This document shows positions 45,679-55,119 of a DNA stretch of 64,000 bases, in pieces. The stretch comes from Zoogloeaceae bacterium (lineage in GTDB: Bacteria; Pseudomonadota; Gammaproteobacteria; Burkholderiales; Rhodocyclaceae), in NCBI GenBank assembly GCA_024235675.1, contig JACKLZ010000005.1, forward strand, positions 310,001 through 374,000. The letters are read 5' to 3'. Within the stretch, counting starts at the first letter, position 1, and each line of letters begins with the position of its first letter. Below the pieces are notes generated by a model. It saw nothing but the letters and a program-made list of their open reading frames with translations. It did no database searches and was not told the origin of the DNA. The translations under genes were made by a program, and so were the position numbers.

Positions 45679-46448
45679 TGGCCCGAATTTTTTGCGTGGC
45701 AAACCAGAAAGGCGGTGTGGGCAAGACCACCACCTGCGTGAACCTGGCCGCAGCGCTGGTGGCGCGCAAGCAGCGGGTGCTGCTGATCGACCTCGACCCC
45801 CAGGGCAATGCGACCGGCGGCAGCGGCATCGACAAGCGCACGCTGACCCGTTCGGTGTATCACCTGCTGGTGGGTCTGGCCGATCTGGCCTCGGTGCGGG
45901 TGAGCTCGCCCAGCGGCAAATACGATGTGCTGCCGGCCAACCGGGATCTGGCGGGCGCCGAAGTCGAGATGGTTGGCATCGACGCGCGCGAACACCGCCT
46001 GAAGGTGGCCTTGGCCACGGTACGGGAAGACTACGATTTCGTCCTCATCGACTGCCCGCCGTCGCTGTCCTTGCTGACGCTCAACGGCCTGTGTGCCGCC
46101 GACGGCGTGATCATCCCGATGCAGTGCGAGTACTACGCGCTGGAGGGGCTGTCCGATCTGGTCAATACGATCAAGAAGGTGCACGCCAACCTCAATCGCG
46201 ATCTCAAGATCATTGGATTGTTGCGTGTGATGTTCGATCCGCGCATGACGCTGCAGCAGCAGGTCTCGGCGCAGCTCGAATCGCACTTTGGCGACAAGGT
46301 GTTCAAGGCCGTGGTGCCGCGCAATGTGCGGCTCGCCGAGGCGCCCAGTCACGGCATGCCCGGCGTGGTCTACGATCGCACCGCGAAGGGCGCGCAGGCC
46401 TATCTCGACTTTGCCAAAGAAATGATCAAACGGGTCCAGACCCTCTAG
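45678..46448 (+). CDS. parA: Chromosome partitioning ATPase ParA
   Basis: A 256-residue protein with the deviant Walker A motif CVANQKGGVGKTTTCVNLAA (Lys11 and Lys16), LLIDLDPQGNATGG and FVLIDCPPSLSLLTLNGL. It is a ParA/Soj ATPase that drives segregation of ParB-bound origin regions. Gene order with mnmG, rsmG and parB is the usual chromosomal one. Confidence 0.96.
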   Translation: MARIFCVANQKGGVGKTTTCVNLAAALVARKQRVLLIDLDPQGNATGGSGIDKRTLTRSVYHLLVGLADLASVRVSSPSGKYDVLPANRDLAGAEVEMVGIDAREHRLKVALATVREDYDFVLIDCPPSLSLLTLNGLCAADGVIIPMQCEYYALEGLSDLVNTIKKVHANLNRDLKIIGLLRVMFDPRMTLQQQVSAQLESHFGDKVFKAVVPRNVRLAEAPSHGMPGVVYDRTAKGAQAYLDFAKEMIKRVQTL

Positions 46449-46461
46449 GAAACGACAGACT

Positions 46462-47310
46462 ATGGCGCCTCCGAAACTCAAAGGTCTTGGCCGCGGGCTC
46501 GATGCTCTCCTCGCGGCGAATGCAGACGATGCCGAGAAGGGCGAGCTGCAGATGTTGCCGGTCGGCGCCTTGCAACCGGGCAAATATCAGCCGCGCACGC
46601 GCATGGACCCGGGCTCGCTCGAAGAGCTGGCCGCGTCAATCAAGGCGCAAGGGGTGATGCAGCCGATTCTGGTCCGCCCGGTCGGGCCGGATCGCTACGA
46701 AATCATCGCCGGTGAGCGCCGCTGGCGTGCGTCGCAGATCGCCGGGCTCGACACCGCCCCCTGTCTGGTGCGCGAGATCCCCGACGAGGCCGCGCTGGCC
46801 ATGTCGCTGATCGAGAACATCCAGCGCGAAAACCTCAATCCGCTTGAAGAAGCTGCAGGCATTCAGCGCCTGATCGACGAGTTCGAGATGACGCATCAGC
46901 AGGCGGCCGATGCCGTCGGCCGGTCGCGGCCCGCGGCGAGCAACCTGTTGCGCCTGTTGCAACTGGCCTCGCCGGTGCAAGAGCTGCTGATGGCCGGCGA
47001 TATCGACATGGGTCATGCGCGCGCGCTGCTGCCGCTCGATCCGGCGGGCCAGATCCAGTTCGCCAATCGCGCGGCGGGGCGGGGCCTGTCGGTGCGGGAG
47101 GTCGAGCGCCTGGTGCACCACGAACTGAAACCGCGCAGCTTGCGGGCCAAGGCCGAGCCCGACCGGGACCTGCTGCGTCTCGAAGAAGAGCTCTCGGATG
47201 CGCTCGGTGCGAGCGTCACGATCAAGGCCAACCGCAAGGGGGCGGGTGCGCTGTCGATCGGGTTCGGTAGTCTCGATCAGCTCGAAGGTCTGCTTGGCAA
47301 GCTCCGTTAA
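46462..47310 (+). CDS. parB: Chromosome partitioning protein ParB
   Basis: A 282-residue protein with the opening GLGRGLDALL, the CTPase/N-terminal box with IIAGERRWRASQIAG, then ALAMSLIENIQRENLNPLEE, and a helix-turn-helix region around MTHQQAADAVGRSRPAASNL. It binds parS sites and loads with CTP. It starts 13 bases after parA. No parS site was identified by eye in the window. Confidence 0.96.
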   Translation: MAPPKLKGLGRGLDALLAANADDAEKGELQMLPVGALQPGKYQPRTRMDPGSLEELAASIKAQGVMQPILVRPVGPDRYEIIAGERRWRASQIAGLDTAPCLVREIPDEAALAMSLIENIQRENLNPLEEAAGIQRLIDEFEMTHQQAADAVGRSRPAASNLLRLLQLASPVQELLMAGDIDMGHARALLPLDPAGQIQFANRAAGRGLSVREVERLVHHELKPRSLRAKAEPDRDLLRLEEELSDALGASVTIKANRKGAGALSIGFGSLDQLEGLLGKLR

Positions 47311-47468
47311 GGCGCATACTTGCTTGCAGTGCACCGAACTGAGGCTTTATGACGTAAGCGTATCAATGGTGTCGGAACTCAAGCAGCGCGCGAAAAAAGG
47401 GATGTTCACCCCGTTGATCCAGGTGCCGGAAATGAAACGGAAGCCCACTGTTGCGTTGCAAAATCGGT

Positions 47469-47497
47469 TTGACTTGGCTGCGGTAAACCCCTAGTAT
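47469..47497 (+). promoter_or_regulatory. Predicted sigma70 promoter of the atp operon
   Basis: TTGACT (47469-47474) and TAGTAT (47492-47497) separated by exactly 17 bases, 58 bases before the atpI start, within the 245-base gap after parB. The remainder of the gap shows no convincing gene. Confidence 0.65.
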
Positions 47498-47555
47498 TGC
47501 CGAGATTTTTTGAGCCGCTGATCGGCTGTTTGCAGGTCAGCGCGTAAGGGAAGGG

Positions 47556-47897
47556 ATGTTCAAGGCTGTCGGTTTTCAGCTCATCGCGACACTACTCGCC
47601 GCGGTGCTGTCCGCAGCGCTGTTCGGGCCAAAAGGGGCGCTGTCTGCCGCCGTTGGCGGGTTGGCTTGCGTGGTGCCGAACGCGTTGTTTGCCTTGAAGC
47701 TCGCTGCCACGAGTCAGCGAAGCCCCGAGTCATACCCTGCTGCTTTTTTCGTCGGCGAGTTTGTTAAGGTCGCCGCGATTGTGGGATTACTGGTGTTGGC
47801 TGCCAACCTGATCGAAGGTCTCCACTGGGGGGCGCTTCTGATCGGTATGGTGCTGGCGCTCAAAGCGAATTTGTTTGCATTCTGGGTGAAGAACTAA
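47556..47897 (+). CDS. atpI: ATP synthase protein I (AtpI)
   Basis: A 113-residue membrane protein with about four hydrophobic segments (LIATLLAAVLSAALFG, LSAAVGGLACVVPNALFALKL, VAAIVGLLVLAANLIEG, ALLIGMVLALKANLFAF), the pattern of AtpI, which assists c-ring assembly. It is preceded by AAGGGAAGGG and is the first gene of the atp operon, two bases before atpB. Confidence 0.9.
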   Translation: MFKAVGFQLIATLLAAVLSAALFGPKGALSAAVGGLACVVPNALFALKLAATSQRSPESYPAAFFVGEFVKVAAIVGLLVLAANLIEGLHWGALLIGMVLALKANLFAFWVKN

Positions 47898-47899
47898 CC

Positions 47900-48730
47900 A
47901 TGTCGTCTACTGCAGGGCACGCTCCCACCGCTTCCGAGTACATCGTCCATCACCTGACACAGCTGAATACGTCGGGTCATGCACAACAGAACGTCATTGA
48001 CTGGTCGATTATCAACATCGACACGGTCTTCTATTCCGTTCTGATTGGCGCTGTTTCCCTTTACTTCCTCTGGCGCGCTGCCAGCAAGGCGACCTCCGGC
48101 GTGCCGGGCCGCTTCCAGGCGGCTGTCGAGATTCTGGTCGACATGGTGGCCGATCAGGCCAAGGGCATCATCCACTCCGCCGAATCGCGCAAGTTTGTCG
48201 CGCCGCTGGCGCTGACCGTGTTCGTCTGGATCTTCATGATGAACGCGATGGACTTGCTGCCGGTCGATCTGCTGCCGCGTATCGGCGAAATGTTCGGCAT
48301 CCCCTACATGCGCGTGGTCGCCACGGCCGACCTCAACGGCGCACTGGGCATGTCCATCGGTGTGTTGCTGGTGTGCATCTACTACAACATCAAGATCAAG
48401 GGCGCCAAAGGCTGGATCCACGAGCTCTTTACCGCACCTTTCGGCAATCATCCCCTGCTCTACCCGGTGAACTTCATCATGCAGATGATCGAGTTCCTGG
48501 CCAAGACTGTCTCGCACGGCATGCGACTGTTCGGCAACATGTATGCTGGCGAACTGGTGTTCATGTTGATTGCGCTGCTCGGCGGTACGGCGACGGTGAT
48601 GGGCTTTGTCGGTCACGTCATCGCCGGCTCGGTCTGGGCGATCTTCCATATTCTGATCATCACCTTGCAGGCCTTCATCTTCATGATGCTGGCGCTGGTG
48701 TATATCGGTCAGGCTCACGAGAGCCACTAA
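47900..48730 (+). CDS. atpB: F1Fo ATP synthase subunit a
   Basis: A 276-residue membrane protein. The essential arginine region is present (KTVSHGMRLFGNMYAGELVF), along with PVNFIMQMIEFLAK and ALGMSIGVLLVCIYYN. It forms the proton half-channels next to the c-ring. Order atpI-atpB-atpE is standard. Confidence 0.97.
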   Translation: MSSTAGHAPTASEYIVHHLTQLNTSGHAQQNVIDWSIINIDTVFYSVLIGAVSLYFLWRAASKATSGVPGRFQAAVEILVDMVADQAKGIIHSAESRKFVAPLALTVFVWIFMMNAMDLLPVDLLPRIGEMFGIPYMRVVATADLNGALGMSIGVLLVCIYYNIKIKGAKGWIHELFTAPFGNHPLLYPVNFIMQMIEFLAKTVSHGMRLFGNMYAGELVFMLIALLGGTATVMGFVGHVIAGSVWAIFHILIITLQAFIFMMLALVYIGQAHESH

Positions 48731-48793
48731 TAAAAAGTTTCTTTTTAACCCCGGGTTTCAACAGAAAACCGTTTTTTCTTTGAAGGAGTTGTC

Positions 48794-49042
48794 ATGGAAC
48801 ACGTTCTGGGCTTTGTTGCGCTGGCCGCTGGTCTGATCATCGGTCTGGGTGCCGTCGGTGCATGTATCGGTATCGGCATCATGGGTAGCAAGTACCTCGA
48901 AGCGTCGGCTCGCCAGCCCGAGTTGATGAACGCTCTGCAGACCAAAATGTTCCTGCTGGCCGGTCTGATCGACGCTGCATTCCTGATCGGCGTCGGTATC
49001 GCCATGATGTTCGCGTTCGCCAACCCGTTCCAGCTCGCCTGA
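48794..49042 (+). CDS. atpE: F1Fo ATP synthase subunit c
   Basis: An 82-residue hairpin of two membrane helices with the polar loop ASARQPELMNALQ and the carboxylate Asp60 in AGLIDAAFLIGVGIAM. An Asp here, and no sodium-binding Gln/Glu pattern in helix 1, points to a proton-coupled ring. GAAGGAGTTGTC precedes the start, a strong ribosome site as expected for the most abundant subunit. Confidence 0.97.
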   Translation: MEHVLGFVALAAGLIIGLGAVGACIGIGIMGSKYLEASARQPELMNALQTKMFLLAGLIDAAFLIGVGIAMMFAFANPFQLA

Positions 49043-49089
49043 TCTCCGGGTCGTTTGTTTTACCCAACGAACCATAAGGACATCGCAAC

Positions 49090-49563
49090 GTGAATCTGAA
49101 CGCTACCCTGATCGCTCAGCTCGTGGTGTTCTTCATTCTGGTCGTCTTCACGATGAAATTCGTGTGGCCGCCCATTGTGAAGGCCCTCGACGAACGGGCG
49201 AAGAAGGTCGCGGACGGGCTGGCGGCTGCGGATAAAGCGAAGGCCGATCTGGCCCACGCCGAGAAGAAGGTTGTCGAGGAAATGCGCAAGGCCCGCGAGT
49301 CGGCTGGCGATGTGCGCACCTCTGCTGAAAAGCAGGCATCCACTCTGATCGACGAGGCCCGTGCCGAAGCTGGCCGCATCATCGCCGCCGCGCGTGAAGC
49401 AGCAGAAGGCGAAGCCGCCGCTGCCGCTCAACGCGCCAAGGAAGCCCTGCGTGACCAAATTGCCATCCTGGCGCTCGCTGGCGCAGAGAAAATTCTGCGC
49501 AAGGAAGTCGACGCCAAGGCCCACGCCGAACTGCTGGCAAACCTGAAACAGGAACTGCAATAA
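49090..49563 (+). CDS. atpF: F1Fo ATP synthase subunit b
   Basis: A 157-residue protein starting at GTG 49090, with one N-terminal membrane helix (ATLIAQLVVFFILVVFTMKF) and a long charged coiled coil. It forms the peripheral stalk. The GTG start lowers its rate relative to atpE. Confidence 0.95.
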   Translation: MNLNATLIAQLVVFFILVVFTMKFVWPPIVKALDERAKKVADGLAAADKAKADLAHAEKKVVEEMRKARESAGDVRTSAEKQASTLIDEARAEAGRIIAAAREAAEGEAAAAAQRAKEALRDQIAILALAGAEKILRKEVDAKAHAELLANLKQELQ

Positions 49564-49566
49564 GTC

Positions 49567-50103
49567 ATGGCCGAGAACGTCACCATCGCGCGCCCCTACG
49601 CCGAAGCCGCTTTCAAGCTGGCAGAAGGGGCTGGTGCGCTGGGGCCCTGGTCGGAAGCCCTGGATCGGATGGCCTTTGCCGCCGCCGATGAACGGATGAA
49701 AACATGTATCAATGATCCCAAGCTCGGCGCTGACAAGCTGGCCGAACTGTTTATCGGGATTGTTGGTGGTTCTTTCGACGATGCACAAAAGAACTTTGTG
49801 CATGTGTTGATCGAGAATGAACGTCTGCAGGTGCTTCCCGAGATCCGTGACCTGTTCGTTGCACGTAAGAACGAACACGAAGGCGTGCTGGATGCGGAGA
49901 TCGTCTCCGCTTTCCCGCTCGACAACGCAGCGCTGAAGACGCTGACCGAACAGCTTGAAGCCCGCTTCAAGGCCAAGCTGAGCGTGTCGGTGTCGGTGGA
50001 TCCCGACCTGATCGGTGGGGTGACCATCACTATCGGCGATGACGTTATCGACGCCTCGGTCCGCGGCAAGCTCGCGAACATGGCCGCTGCGCTTAAGAAC
50101 TAG
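49567..50103 (+). CDS. atpH: F1Fo ATP synthase subunit delta
   Basis: A 178-residue protein opening VTIARPYAEAAFKLAEGAGA and with the C-terminal conserved region VSVDPDLIGGVTITIGDDVI followed by DASVRGKLANMAAAL. It joins the F1 head to the b stalk. Confidence 0.95.
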   Translation: MAENVTIARPYAEAAFKLAEGAGALGPWSEALDRMAFAAADERMKTCINDPKLGADKLAELFIGIVGGSFDDAQKNFVHVLIENERLQVLPEIRDLFVARKNEHEGVLDAEIVSAFPLDNAALKTLTEQLEARFKAKLSVSVSVDPDLIGGVTITIGDDVIDASVRGKLANMAAALKN

Positions 50104-50113
50104 GAGCATTGGA

Positions 50114-51652
50114 ATGCAACTTAACCCCTCTGAAATCAGTGACCTGATTAAGAGCCGGATCCAGGACCTGCAGCTTGCCGCTACGTCGCGCAACGAAGGT
50201 ACCGTCGTTTCCGTTACGGACGGTATCTGTCGTGTTCACGGTCTCGCCGACGTGATGCAAGGCGAAATGCTGGAGTTCCCCGGCAATACGTTTGGTTTGG
50301 CGCTCAACCTCGAGCGTGATTCGGTTGGCGCGGTGGTGCTCGGTGAATACGAGCACATCATCGAAGGCGACACCGTCAAGGCCACTGGCCGCATTCTCGA
50401 AGTCCCGGTCGGCCCCGAGCTGATTGGTCGCGTCGTCAATGCGCTGGGTCAGCCGATTGACGGCAAGGGCCCGATCAACGCCAAGATGACCGACAAGATC
50501 GAAAAGGTCGCCCCGGGCGTGATCGATCGTCAGTCCGTTTCTCAGCCGGTTCAAACCGGTCTGAAGTCGGTCGACGCGATGGTGCCGGTGGGCCGTGGTC
50601 AGCGCGAGCTGATCATTGGCGACCGTCAGACAGGCAAGACCGCCGTCGCCGTCGATGCGATCATCAACCAGAAAGGCCAGAACATGTTCTGCGTCTACGT
50701 GGCTATCGGTCAGAAGGCATCGACCGTGGCTAACGTGGTGCGCAAGCTGGAAGAGAACGGCGCGATGGAATACACCATCGTCGTGGCCGCGACCGCTTCC
50801 GAATCGGCCGCCATGCAATACCTGTCAGCCTACTCCGGCTGCACCATGGGCGAGTACTTCCGCGACCGTGGCCAGGACGCACTGATCGTTTATGACGATC
50901 TGACCAAGCAAGCCTGGGCCTATCGCCAGGTGTCCTTGCTGCTGCGCCGTCCGCCGGGCCGTGAAGCCTACCCGGGTGACGTGTTCTATCTGCACTCCCG
51001 TCTGCTCGAGCGCGCCGCCCGTGTGAACGCCGATTACGTTGAGAAGTTCACCAACGGTGAAGTCAAAGGCAAGACCGGTTCGCTGACCGCCCTGCCCGTG
51101 ATCGAAACCCAGGCGGGTGACGTGTCTGCCTTCGTGCCGACCAACGTGATTTCGATTACCGACGGCCAGATCTTCCTCGAGACCGACCTGTTCAACGCCG
51201 GTATCCGTCCCGCTATCAACGCCGGTATCTCGGTGTCGCGCGTCGGTGGTGCTGCTCAGACCAAAGTCATCAAGAAGCTCGGTGGTGGTGTGCGTCTGGC
51301 ACTGGCCCAGTATCGCGAACTGGCTGCGTTTGCGCAGTTTGCTTCCGATCTGGACGAAGCTACCCGCAAGCAGCTTGAGCGCGGTCGCCTGGTGACCGAA
51401 CTGATGAAGCAGCCGCAGTACGCACCGATGTCGGTGGCGGACATGGCGGTGACTTTGTATGCCTCCAACAACGGTTATTTCGACGGTGTCGAAGTGAGCC
51501 GCGTGCTGGCATTCGAGGCCGCGCTGCACCAGTTCATCAAGACCAAGTACTCGGCTTTGCTCGAGAAGATTGCAAGCACGCTGAATCTCGACGGTGACGA
51601 CGAGAAGACCCTGGCTGCTGCAGTCACCGAGTTCAAGAAGAGCTGGGCTTAA
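50114..51652 (+). CDS. atpA: F1Fo ATP synthase subunit alpha
   Basis: Start at ATG 50114 (MQLNPSEISDLIKSRIQDL); 512 residues. The P-loop GDRQTGKT is at residues 169-176, with the family signature PAINAGISVSRVGGAAQ. It is the regulatory nucleotide-binding subunit of the F1 head. GAGCATTGGA precedes the start. Confidence 0.98.
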   Translation: MQLNPSEISDLIKSRIQDLQLAATSRNEGTVVSVTDGICRVHGLADVMQGEMLEFPGNTFGLALNLERDSVGAVVLGEYEHIIEGDTVKATGRILEVPVGPELIGRVVNALGQPIDGKGPINAKMTDKIEKVAPGVIDRQSVSQPVQTGLKSVDAMVPVGRGQRELIIGDRQTGKTAVAVDAIINQKGQNMFCVYVAIGQKASTVANVVRKLEENGAMEYTIVVAATASESAAMQYLSAYSGCTMGEYFRDRGQDALIVYDDLTKQAWAYRQVSLLLRRPPGREAYPGDVFYLHSRLLERAARVNADYVEKFTNGEVKGKTGSLTALPVIETQAGDVSAFVPTNVISITDGQIFLETDLFNAGIRPAINAGISVSRVGGAAQTKVIKKLGGGVRLALAQYRELAAFAQFASDLDEATRKQLERGRLVTELMKQPQYAPMSVADMAVTLYASNNGYFDGVEVSRVLAFEAALHQFIKTKYSALLEKIASTLNLDGDDEKTLAAAVTEFKKSWA

Positions 51653-51673
51653 ACCTGCGTACGGAGACGGAAT

Positions 51674-52543
51674 ATGGCAAGCGGTAAGGAAATCCGTACG
51701 AAGATCAAGAGTGTTCAAAACACTCGAAAGATCACGAAGGCCATGGAAATGGTGGCCGCATCGAAAATGCGCAAAGCGCAGGAACGCATGCGTGCCGCCC
51801 GTCCGTACGCCGAGAAGATCCGCCGACTCGCCGCGAACCTGTCTCAGGCAAATATCACCGAGTATCAGCACCCGTTCCTGACCAAGAAAGATGACGTCAA
51901 GCGTGTCGGCGTCATCGTGGTCACCACGGACAAGGGGCTCTGCGGCGGCTTGAATACCAACATCCTGCGCCAGATCATGGTCGAGATGAAGGGATGGCAA
52001 GCACAGGGGGCGACGGAAATTCGCGCCACGTGTATCGGTAACAAGGGCTATGGCTTCATGCAGCGGGTCGGCGTCAAAGTCGCCTCGCACGCCATCCAGC
52101 TCGGCGATACACCGCACCTCGAGAAGCTGATCGGTCCGGTCAAGGTCATTCTGGACGCGTTCCAGAACGGCGAACTTGACGCTGTCTATCTGGCCTACAC
52201 CCGCTTCATCAACACGATGAAGCAGGAAGGTCAGGTTGAGCAGCTGCTGCCGCTGACCGGTGAGCGACTGGGTGCGCCTGAAGGGTCGTGGGATTATCTG
52301 TACGAGCCCGATCCCCAGGTGGTGATTGATGAAATGCTTGTGCGTTACGTCGAAGCCCTGGTGTATCAGGCTGTGGCCGAGAACATGGCTTCCGAACAGA
52401 GCGCGCGGATGGTGGCAATGAAGGCTGCTTCCGACAATGCGAAGACCGTGATCGGCGATCTGCAACTGGTCTACAACAAGACCCGTCAGGCCGCCATTAC
52501 GAAAGAGCTCTCGGAAATTGTCGCTGGTGCCGCTGCGGTCTAA
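51674..52543 (+). CDS. atpG: F1Fo ATP synthase subunit gamma
   Basis: A 289-residue protein with the conserved start GKEIRTKIKSVQNTRKITKAM, the motif TTDKGLCGGLNTN and the closing helix region RQAAITKELSEIVAGAAAV. It is the central rotor shaft. Confidence 0.97.
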   Translation: MASGKEIRTKIKSVQNTRKITKAMEMVAASKMRKAQERMRAARPYAEKIRRLAANLSQANITEYQHPFLTKKDDVKRVGVIVVTTDKGLCGGLNTNILRQIMVEMKGWQAQGATEIRATCIGNKGYGFMQRVGVKVASHAIQLGDTPHLEKLIGPVKVILDAFQNGELDAVYLAYTRFINTMKQEGQVEQLLPLTGERLGAPEGSWDYLYEPDPQVVIDEMLVRYVEALVYQAVAENMASEQSARMVAMKAASDNAKTVIGDLQLVYNKTRQAAITKELSEIVAGAAAV

Positions 52544-52568
52544 CGGATTATTGATTTAAGGAAAAACG

Positions 52569-53969
52569 ATGAGTACTGGTACGATCGTTCAGTGCATCGG
52601 CGCGGTGGTGGATATTCAGTTCCCGCGCAATGAGATGCCCAAAGTTTATGACGCCCTGAAGCTTGAGGACGCAGCAAACTCCTTCGCCGAAGCCGGTCTG
52701 ACCTTCGAGGTTCAGCAGCTCCTGGGTGACGGTGTGGCGCGTACGATTGCCATGGGTTCTTCCGATGGTCTGCGCCGTGGCATGAAAGTGGCCGGTACCG
52801 GACAAGGTATTTCGGTTCCCGTCGGTCACGGCACCCTGGGTCGCATCATGGACGTGCTGGGTCGCCCGATCGACGAAGCCGGCCCGATCGATTCCGACGA
52901 GCTGCGTCAGATTCACCAGAAAGCCCCGAAGTTCGACGAGCTGTCGCCGTCGGTCGAGCTGCTCGAAACCGGCATCAAGGTGATTGACCTGATCTGCCCG
53001 TTCGCCAAGGGCGGTAAGGTCGGTCTGTTCGGTGGTGCCGGTGTGGGCAAGACCGTGAACATGATGGAGCTGATCAACAACATCGCCAAGCAGCACGCCG
53101 GTCTGTCGGTGTTTGCCGGTGTGGGTGAGCGCACTCGTGAAGGTAATGACTTCTATCACGAGATGAAAGACTCCAACGTGCTCGACAAGGTCGCGATGGT
53201 GTTCGGTCAGATGAACGAGCCCCCGGGCAACCGTTTGCGCGTGGCGCTGACCGGTCTGACCATGGCCGAGCGTTTCCGTGACGACGGCCGTGACATCCTG
53301 TTCTTCGTCGATAACATCTATCGCTACACCCTGGCCGGTACCGAAGTGTCCGCGCTGCTGGGTCGTATGCCTTCGGCCGTGGGCTATCAGCCGACGCTGG
53401 CTGAAGAGATGGGTCGTCTGCAAGAGCGGATTACCTCGACCAAGGTGGGTTCGATTACGTCGATTCAGGCCGTGTATGTGCCTGCCGATGACTTGACCGA
53501 CCCGTCGCCTGCAACGACCTTCCTGCACCTCGACTCCACCGTCGTGCTGTCGCGTGACATCGCCGCGCTGGGTATCTACCCCGCCGTTGATCCGCTCGAC
53601 TCCACCAGCCGCCAGCTCGATCCGCTGGTCGTTGGCGAAGAGCACTACAACGTGGCCCGTCAGGTGCAGCAGACGCTGCAGAAGTACAAGGAATTGCGCG
53701 ACATTATCGCGATTCTGGGTATGGACGAGCTGTCGCCCGAAGACAAGCTGGCAGTGACGCGCGCTCGTAAGATCCAGCGCTTCCTGTCGCAGCCCTTCCA
53801 TGTGGCTGAAGTCTTTACCGGTTCGCCGGGCAAGTACGTCACGCTCAAGGACACGATCAAGGGCTTCAAGATGATCGTGGGTGGCGAGTGTGATCAGCTG
53901 CCGGAGCAGGCCTTCTATATGGTTGGTGGCATCGAAGAAGCCATCGAGAAGGCCAAGACCCTCCAGTAA
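52569..53969 (+). CDS. atpD: F1Fo ATP synthase subunit beta
   Basis: A 466-residue protein with the P-loop GGAGVGKT at residues 155-162, the catalytic glutamate region GERTREGNDFYHEM, and PSAVGYQPTLAEEMGRLQER. It is the catalytic subunit. Confidence 0.98.
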   Translation: MSTGTIVQCIGAVVDIQFPRNEMPKVYDALKLEDAANSFAEAGLTFEVQQLLGDGVARTIAMGSSDGLRRGMKVAGTGQGISVPVGHGTLGRIMDVLGRPIDEAGPIDSDELRQIHQKAPKFDELSPSVELLETGIKVIDLICPFAKGGKVGLFGGAGVGKTVNMMELINNIAKQHAGLSVFAGVGERTREGNDFYHEMKDSNVLDKVAMVFGQMNEPPGNRLRVALTGLTMAERFRDDGRDILFFVDNIYRYTLAGTEVSALLGRMPSAVGYQPTLAEEMGRLQERITSTKVGSITSIQAVYVPADDLTDPSPATTFLHLDSTVVLSRDIAALGIYPAVDPLDSTSRQLDPLVVGEEHYNVARQVQQTLQKYKELRDIIAILGMDELSPEDKLAVTRARKIQRFLSQPFHVAEVFTGSPGKYVTLKDTIKGFKMIVGGECDQLPEQAFYMVGGIEEAIEKAKTLQ

Positions 53970-54023
53970 GCATGCCCAATGCTCCGCTCGCTTGCGGGCG
54001 GAGCAGAATCGGAGGATAAAGCT

Positions 54024-54449
54024 ATGGCTATGACCGTACATGTTGATATCGTCAGCGCGGAAGAAGAGATTTTTTCCGGACTGGCTGAATTCGTCGCCCT
54101 GCCGGGCGAGACGGGTGAGCTCGGGATTTTGCCTGGGCACATGCCGCTGATGACCCGGATCAAGCCGGGTGCGGTGCGTGTCAAGGTGCAGAATCAGGCA
54201 GAAGAAGAGCTGATTTTCGTCGCGGGGGGTTTGCTGGAAGTTCAGCCCGGTCGTGTGACCGTGCTGGCCGACACGGCCATTCGCGGCAAGGATCTCGACG
54301 AAGCGAAAGCCCTTGAGGCCAAGCGTCGTGCCGAGGAAGCCTTGCAGAATCAGAAAGGCGACATCGATTACGCCGCGGCGCAAGCCGAGTTGGCCGAAGC
54401 GATTGCCCAGCTGGCCGCGATCAAGAAGCTGCGGAACCCGCGCCACTGA
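54024..54449 (+). CDS. atpC: F1Fo ATP synthase subunit epsilon
   Basis: Start at ATG 54024 with GGAGG 8 bases upstream (a second ATG at 54030 is possible); 141 residues. VHVDIVSAEEEIFSGLAEFV, PGETGELGILPGHMPLMTRI and the helical C-terminus fit the family. It is the last gene of the operon. Confidence 0.96.
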   Translation: MAMTVHVDIVSAEEEIFSGLAEFVALPGETGELGILPGHMPLMTRIKPGAVRVKVQNQAEEELIFVAGGLLEVQPGRVTVLADTAIRGKDLDEAKALEAKRRAEEALQNQKGDIDYAAAQAELAEAIAQLAAIKKLRNPRH

Positions 54450-54470
54450 GTCTTACGGCGGTTTGTTTGC

Positions 54471-54504
54471 AAAGAAAAAGCAGCCTTCGGGCTGCTTTTT
54501 CTTT
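54471..54504. terminator. Strong bidirectional terminator after atpC
   Basis: A perfect 15-bp stem: AAAGAAAAAGCAGCC (54471-54485) with GGCTGCTTTTTCTTT (54490-54504), TTCG loop. The T-rich arm serves atpC, and the A-rich arm gives a U-tract for the convergent ubiJ gene. Confidence 0.93.
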
Positions 54505-54528
54505 GGCGGTACGAGCTGGTGCGCGCTG

Positions 54529-55116
54529 CTAGGCGCCGGATGTGTCGGTGTGCGTCAGCCGTTTGATGCGCTTGTCGAGGCGACTCATCGCGTCGCGAAT
54601 ATGTCTGAGTCGTTCGGCGTGGACGAGAAGCTCTGTGTGAGGGACCAGCAGCCGCCCTTCGTGCGCAAGGTATTCGCTGGCATTGGCGGCAATGCGCCCG
54701 CCGGTCTCGGGAATGGCCTGTGCGATCTGGCTGGCCGTCCGGTGGGCGCGACGGCCTAGTATGGGGCCGAAAATGCGCGCCAGATCGGCCTCGCCGTCCC
54801 AGCGCAGGTGCCGGAAAACGAAGCTCAGGCTGTCAGCCAGATCCGCCTGTCCGCTGATCTTGACCTGCGACATCGCGGCATCGACCCCCTCAGGGAGTTT
54901 TGCGAGCGCATCCGGCGCGAGCGTGATGGTGACCGAGGGCGCGACATCCGGCGCGCTCTTCGCGACGTAACCTTCAGGGCCGATGGCGAGGCTCAGGCTG
55001 ACGCCGCCGATGGTGACGGCGGCCACCGCGCCTTGGTGCTCACGAAGGCGCTTGCGTGCCCAGTCAGCCTGCGCGAGCAGGTGATTGATGCCCCCGGTGG
55101 CGACGGTTGAAAGCAT
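54529..55116 (-). CDS. ubiJ: UbiJ-like SCP2 domain protein (ubiquinone biosynthesis accessory)
   Basis: A 195-residue protein. The N-terminal SCP2-like lipid-binding domain (SLSLAIGPEGYVAKSAPDV, AMSQVKISGQADLADSLSF) is followed by the UbiJ-type segment WDGEADLARIFGPILGRRAH and a helical C-terminus. UbiJ is a scaffold of the ubiquinone-making complex with UbiK; ubiE, two genes away on the same strand, supports the role. Confidence 0.85.
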   Translation of the reverse strand: MLSTVATGGINHLLAQADWARKRLREHQGAVAAVTIGGVSLSLAIGPEGYVAKSAPDVAPSVTITLAPDALAKLPEGVDAAMSQVKISGQADLADSLSFVFRHLRWDGEADLARIFGPILGRRAHRTASQIAQAIPETGGRIAANASEYLAHEGRLLVPHTELLVHAERLRHIRDAMSRLDKRIKRLTHTDTSGA

Positions 55117-55119
55117 GCG

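Noticed and set aside
47345..47494. Short plus-strand frame between parB and atpI
   Set aside because: It overlaps the predicted atp promoter and has no clear start signal.
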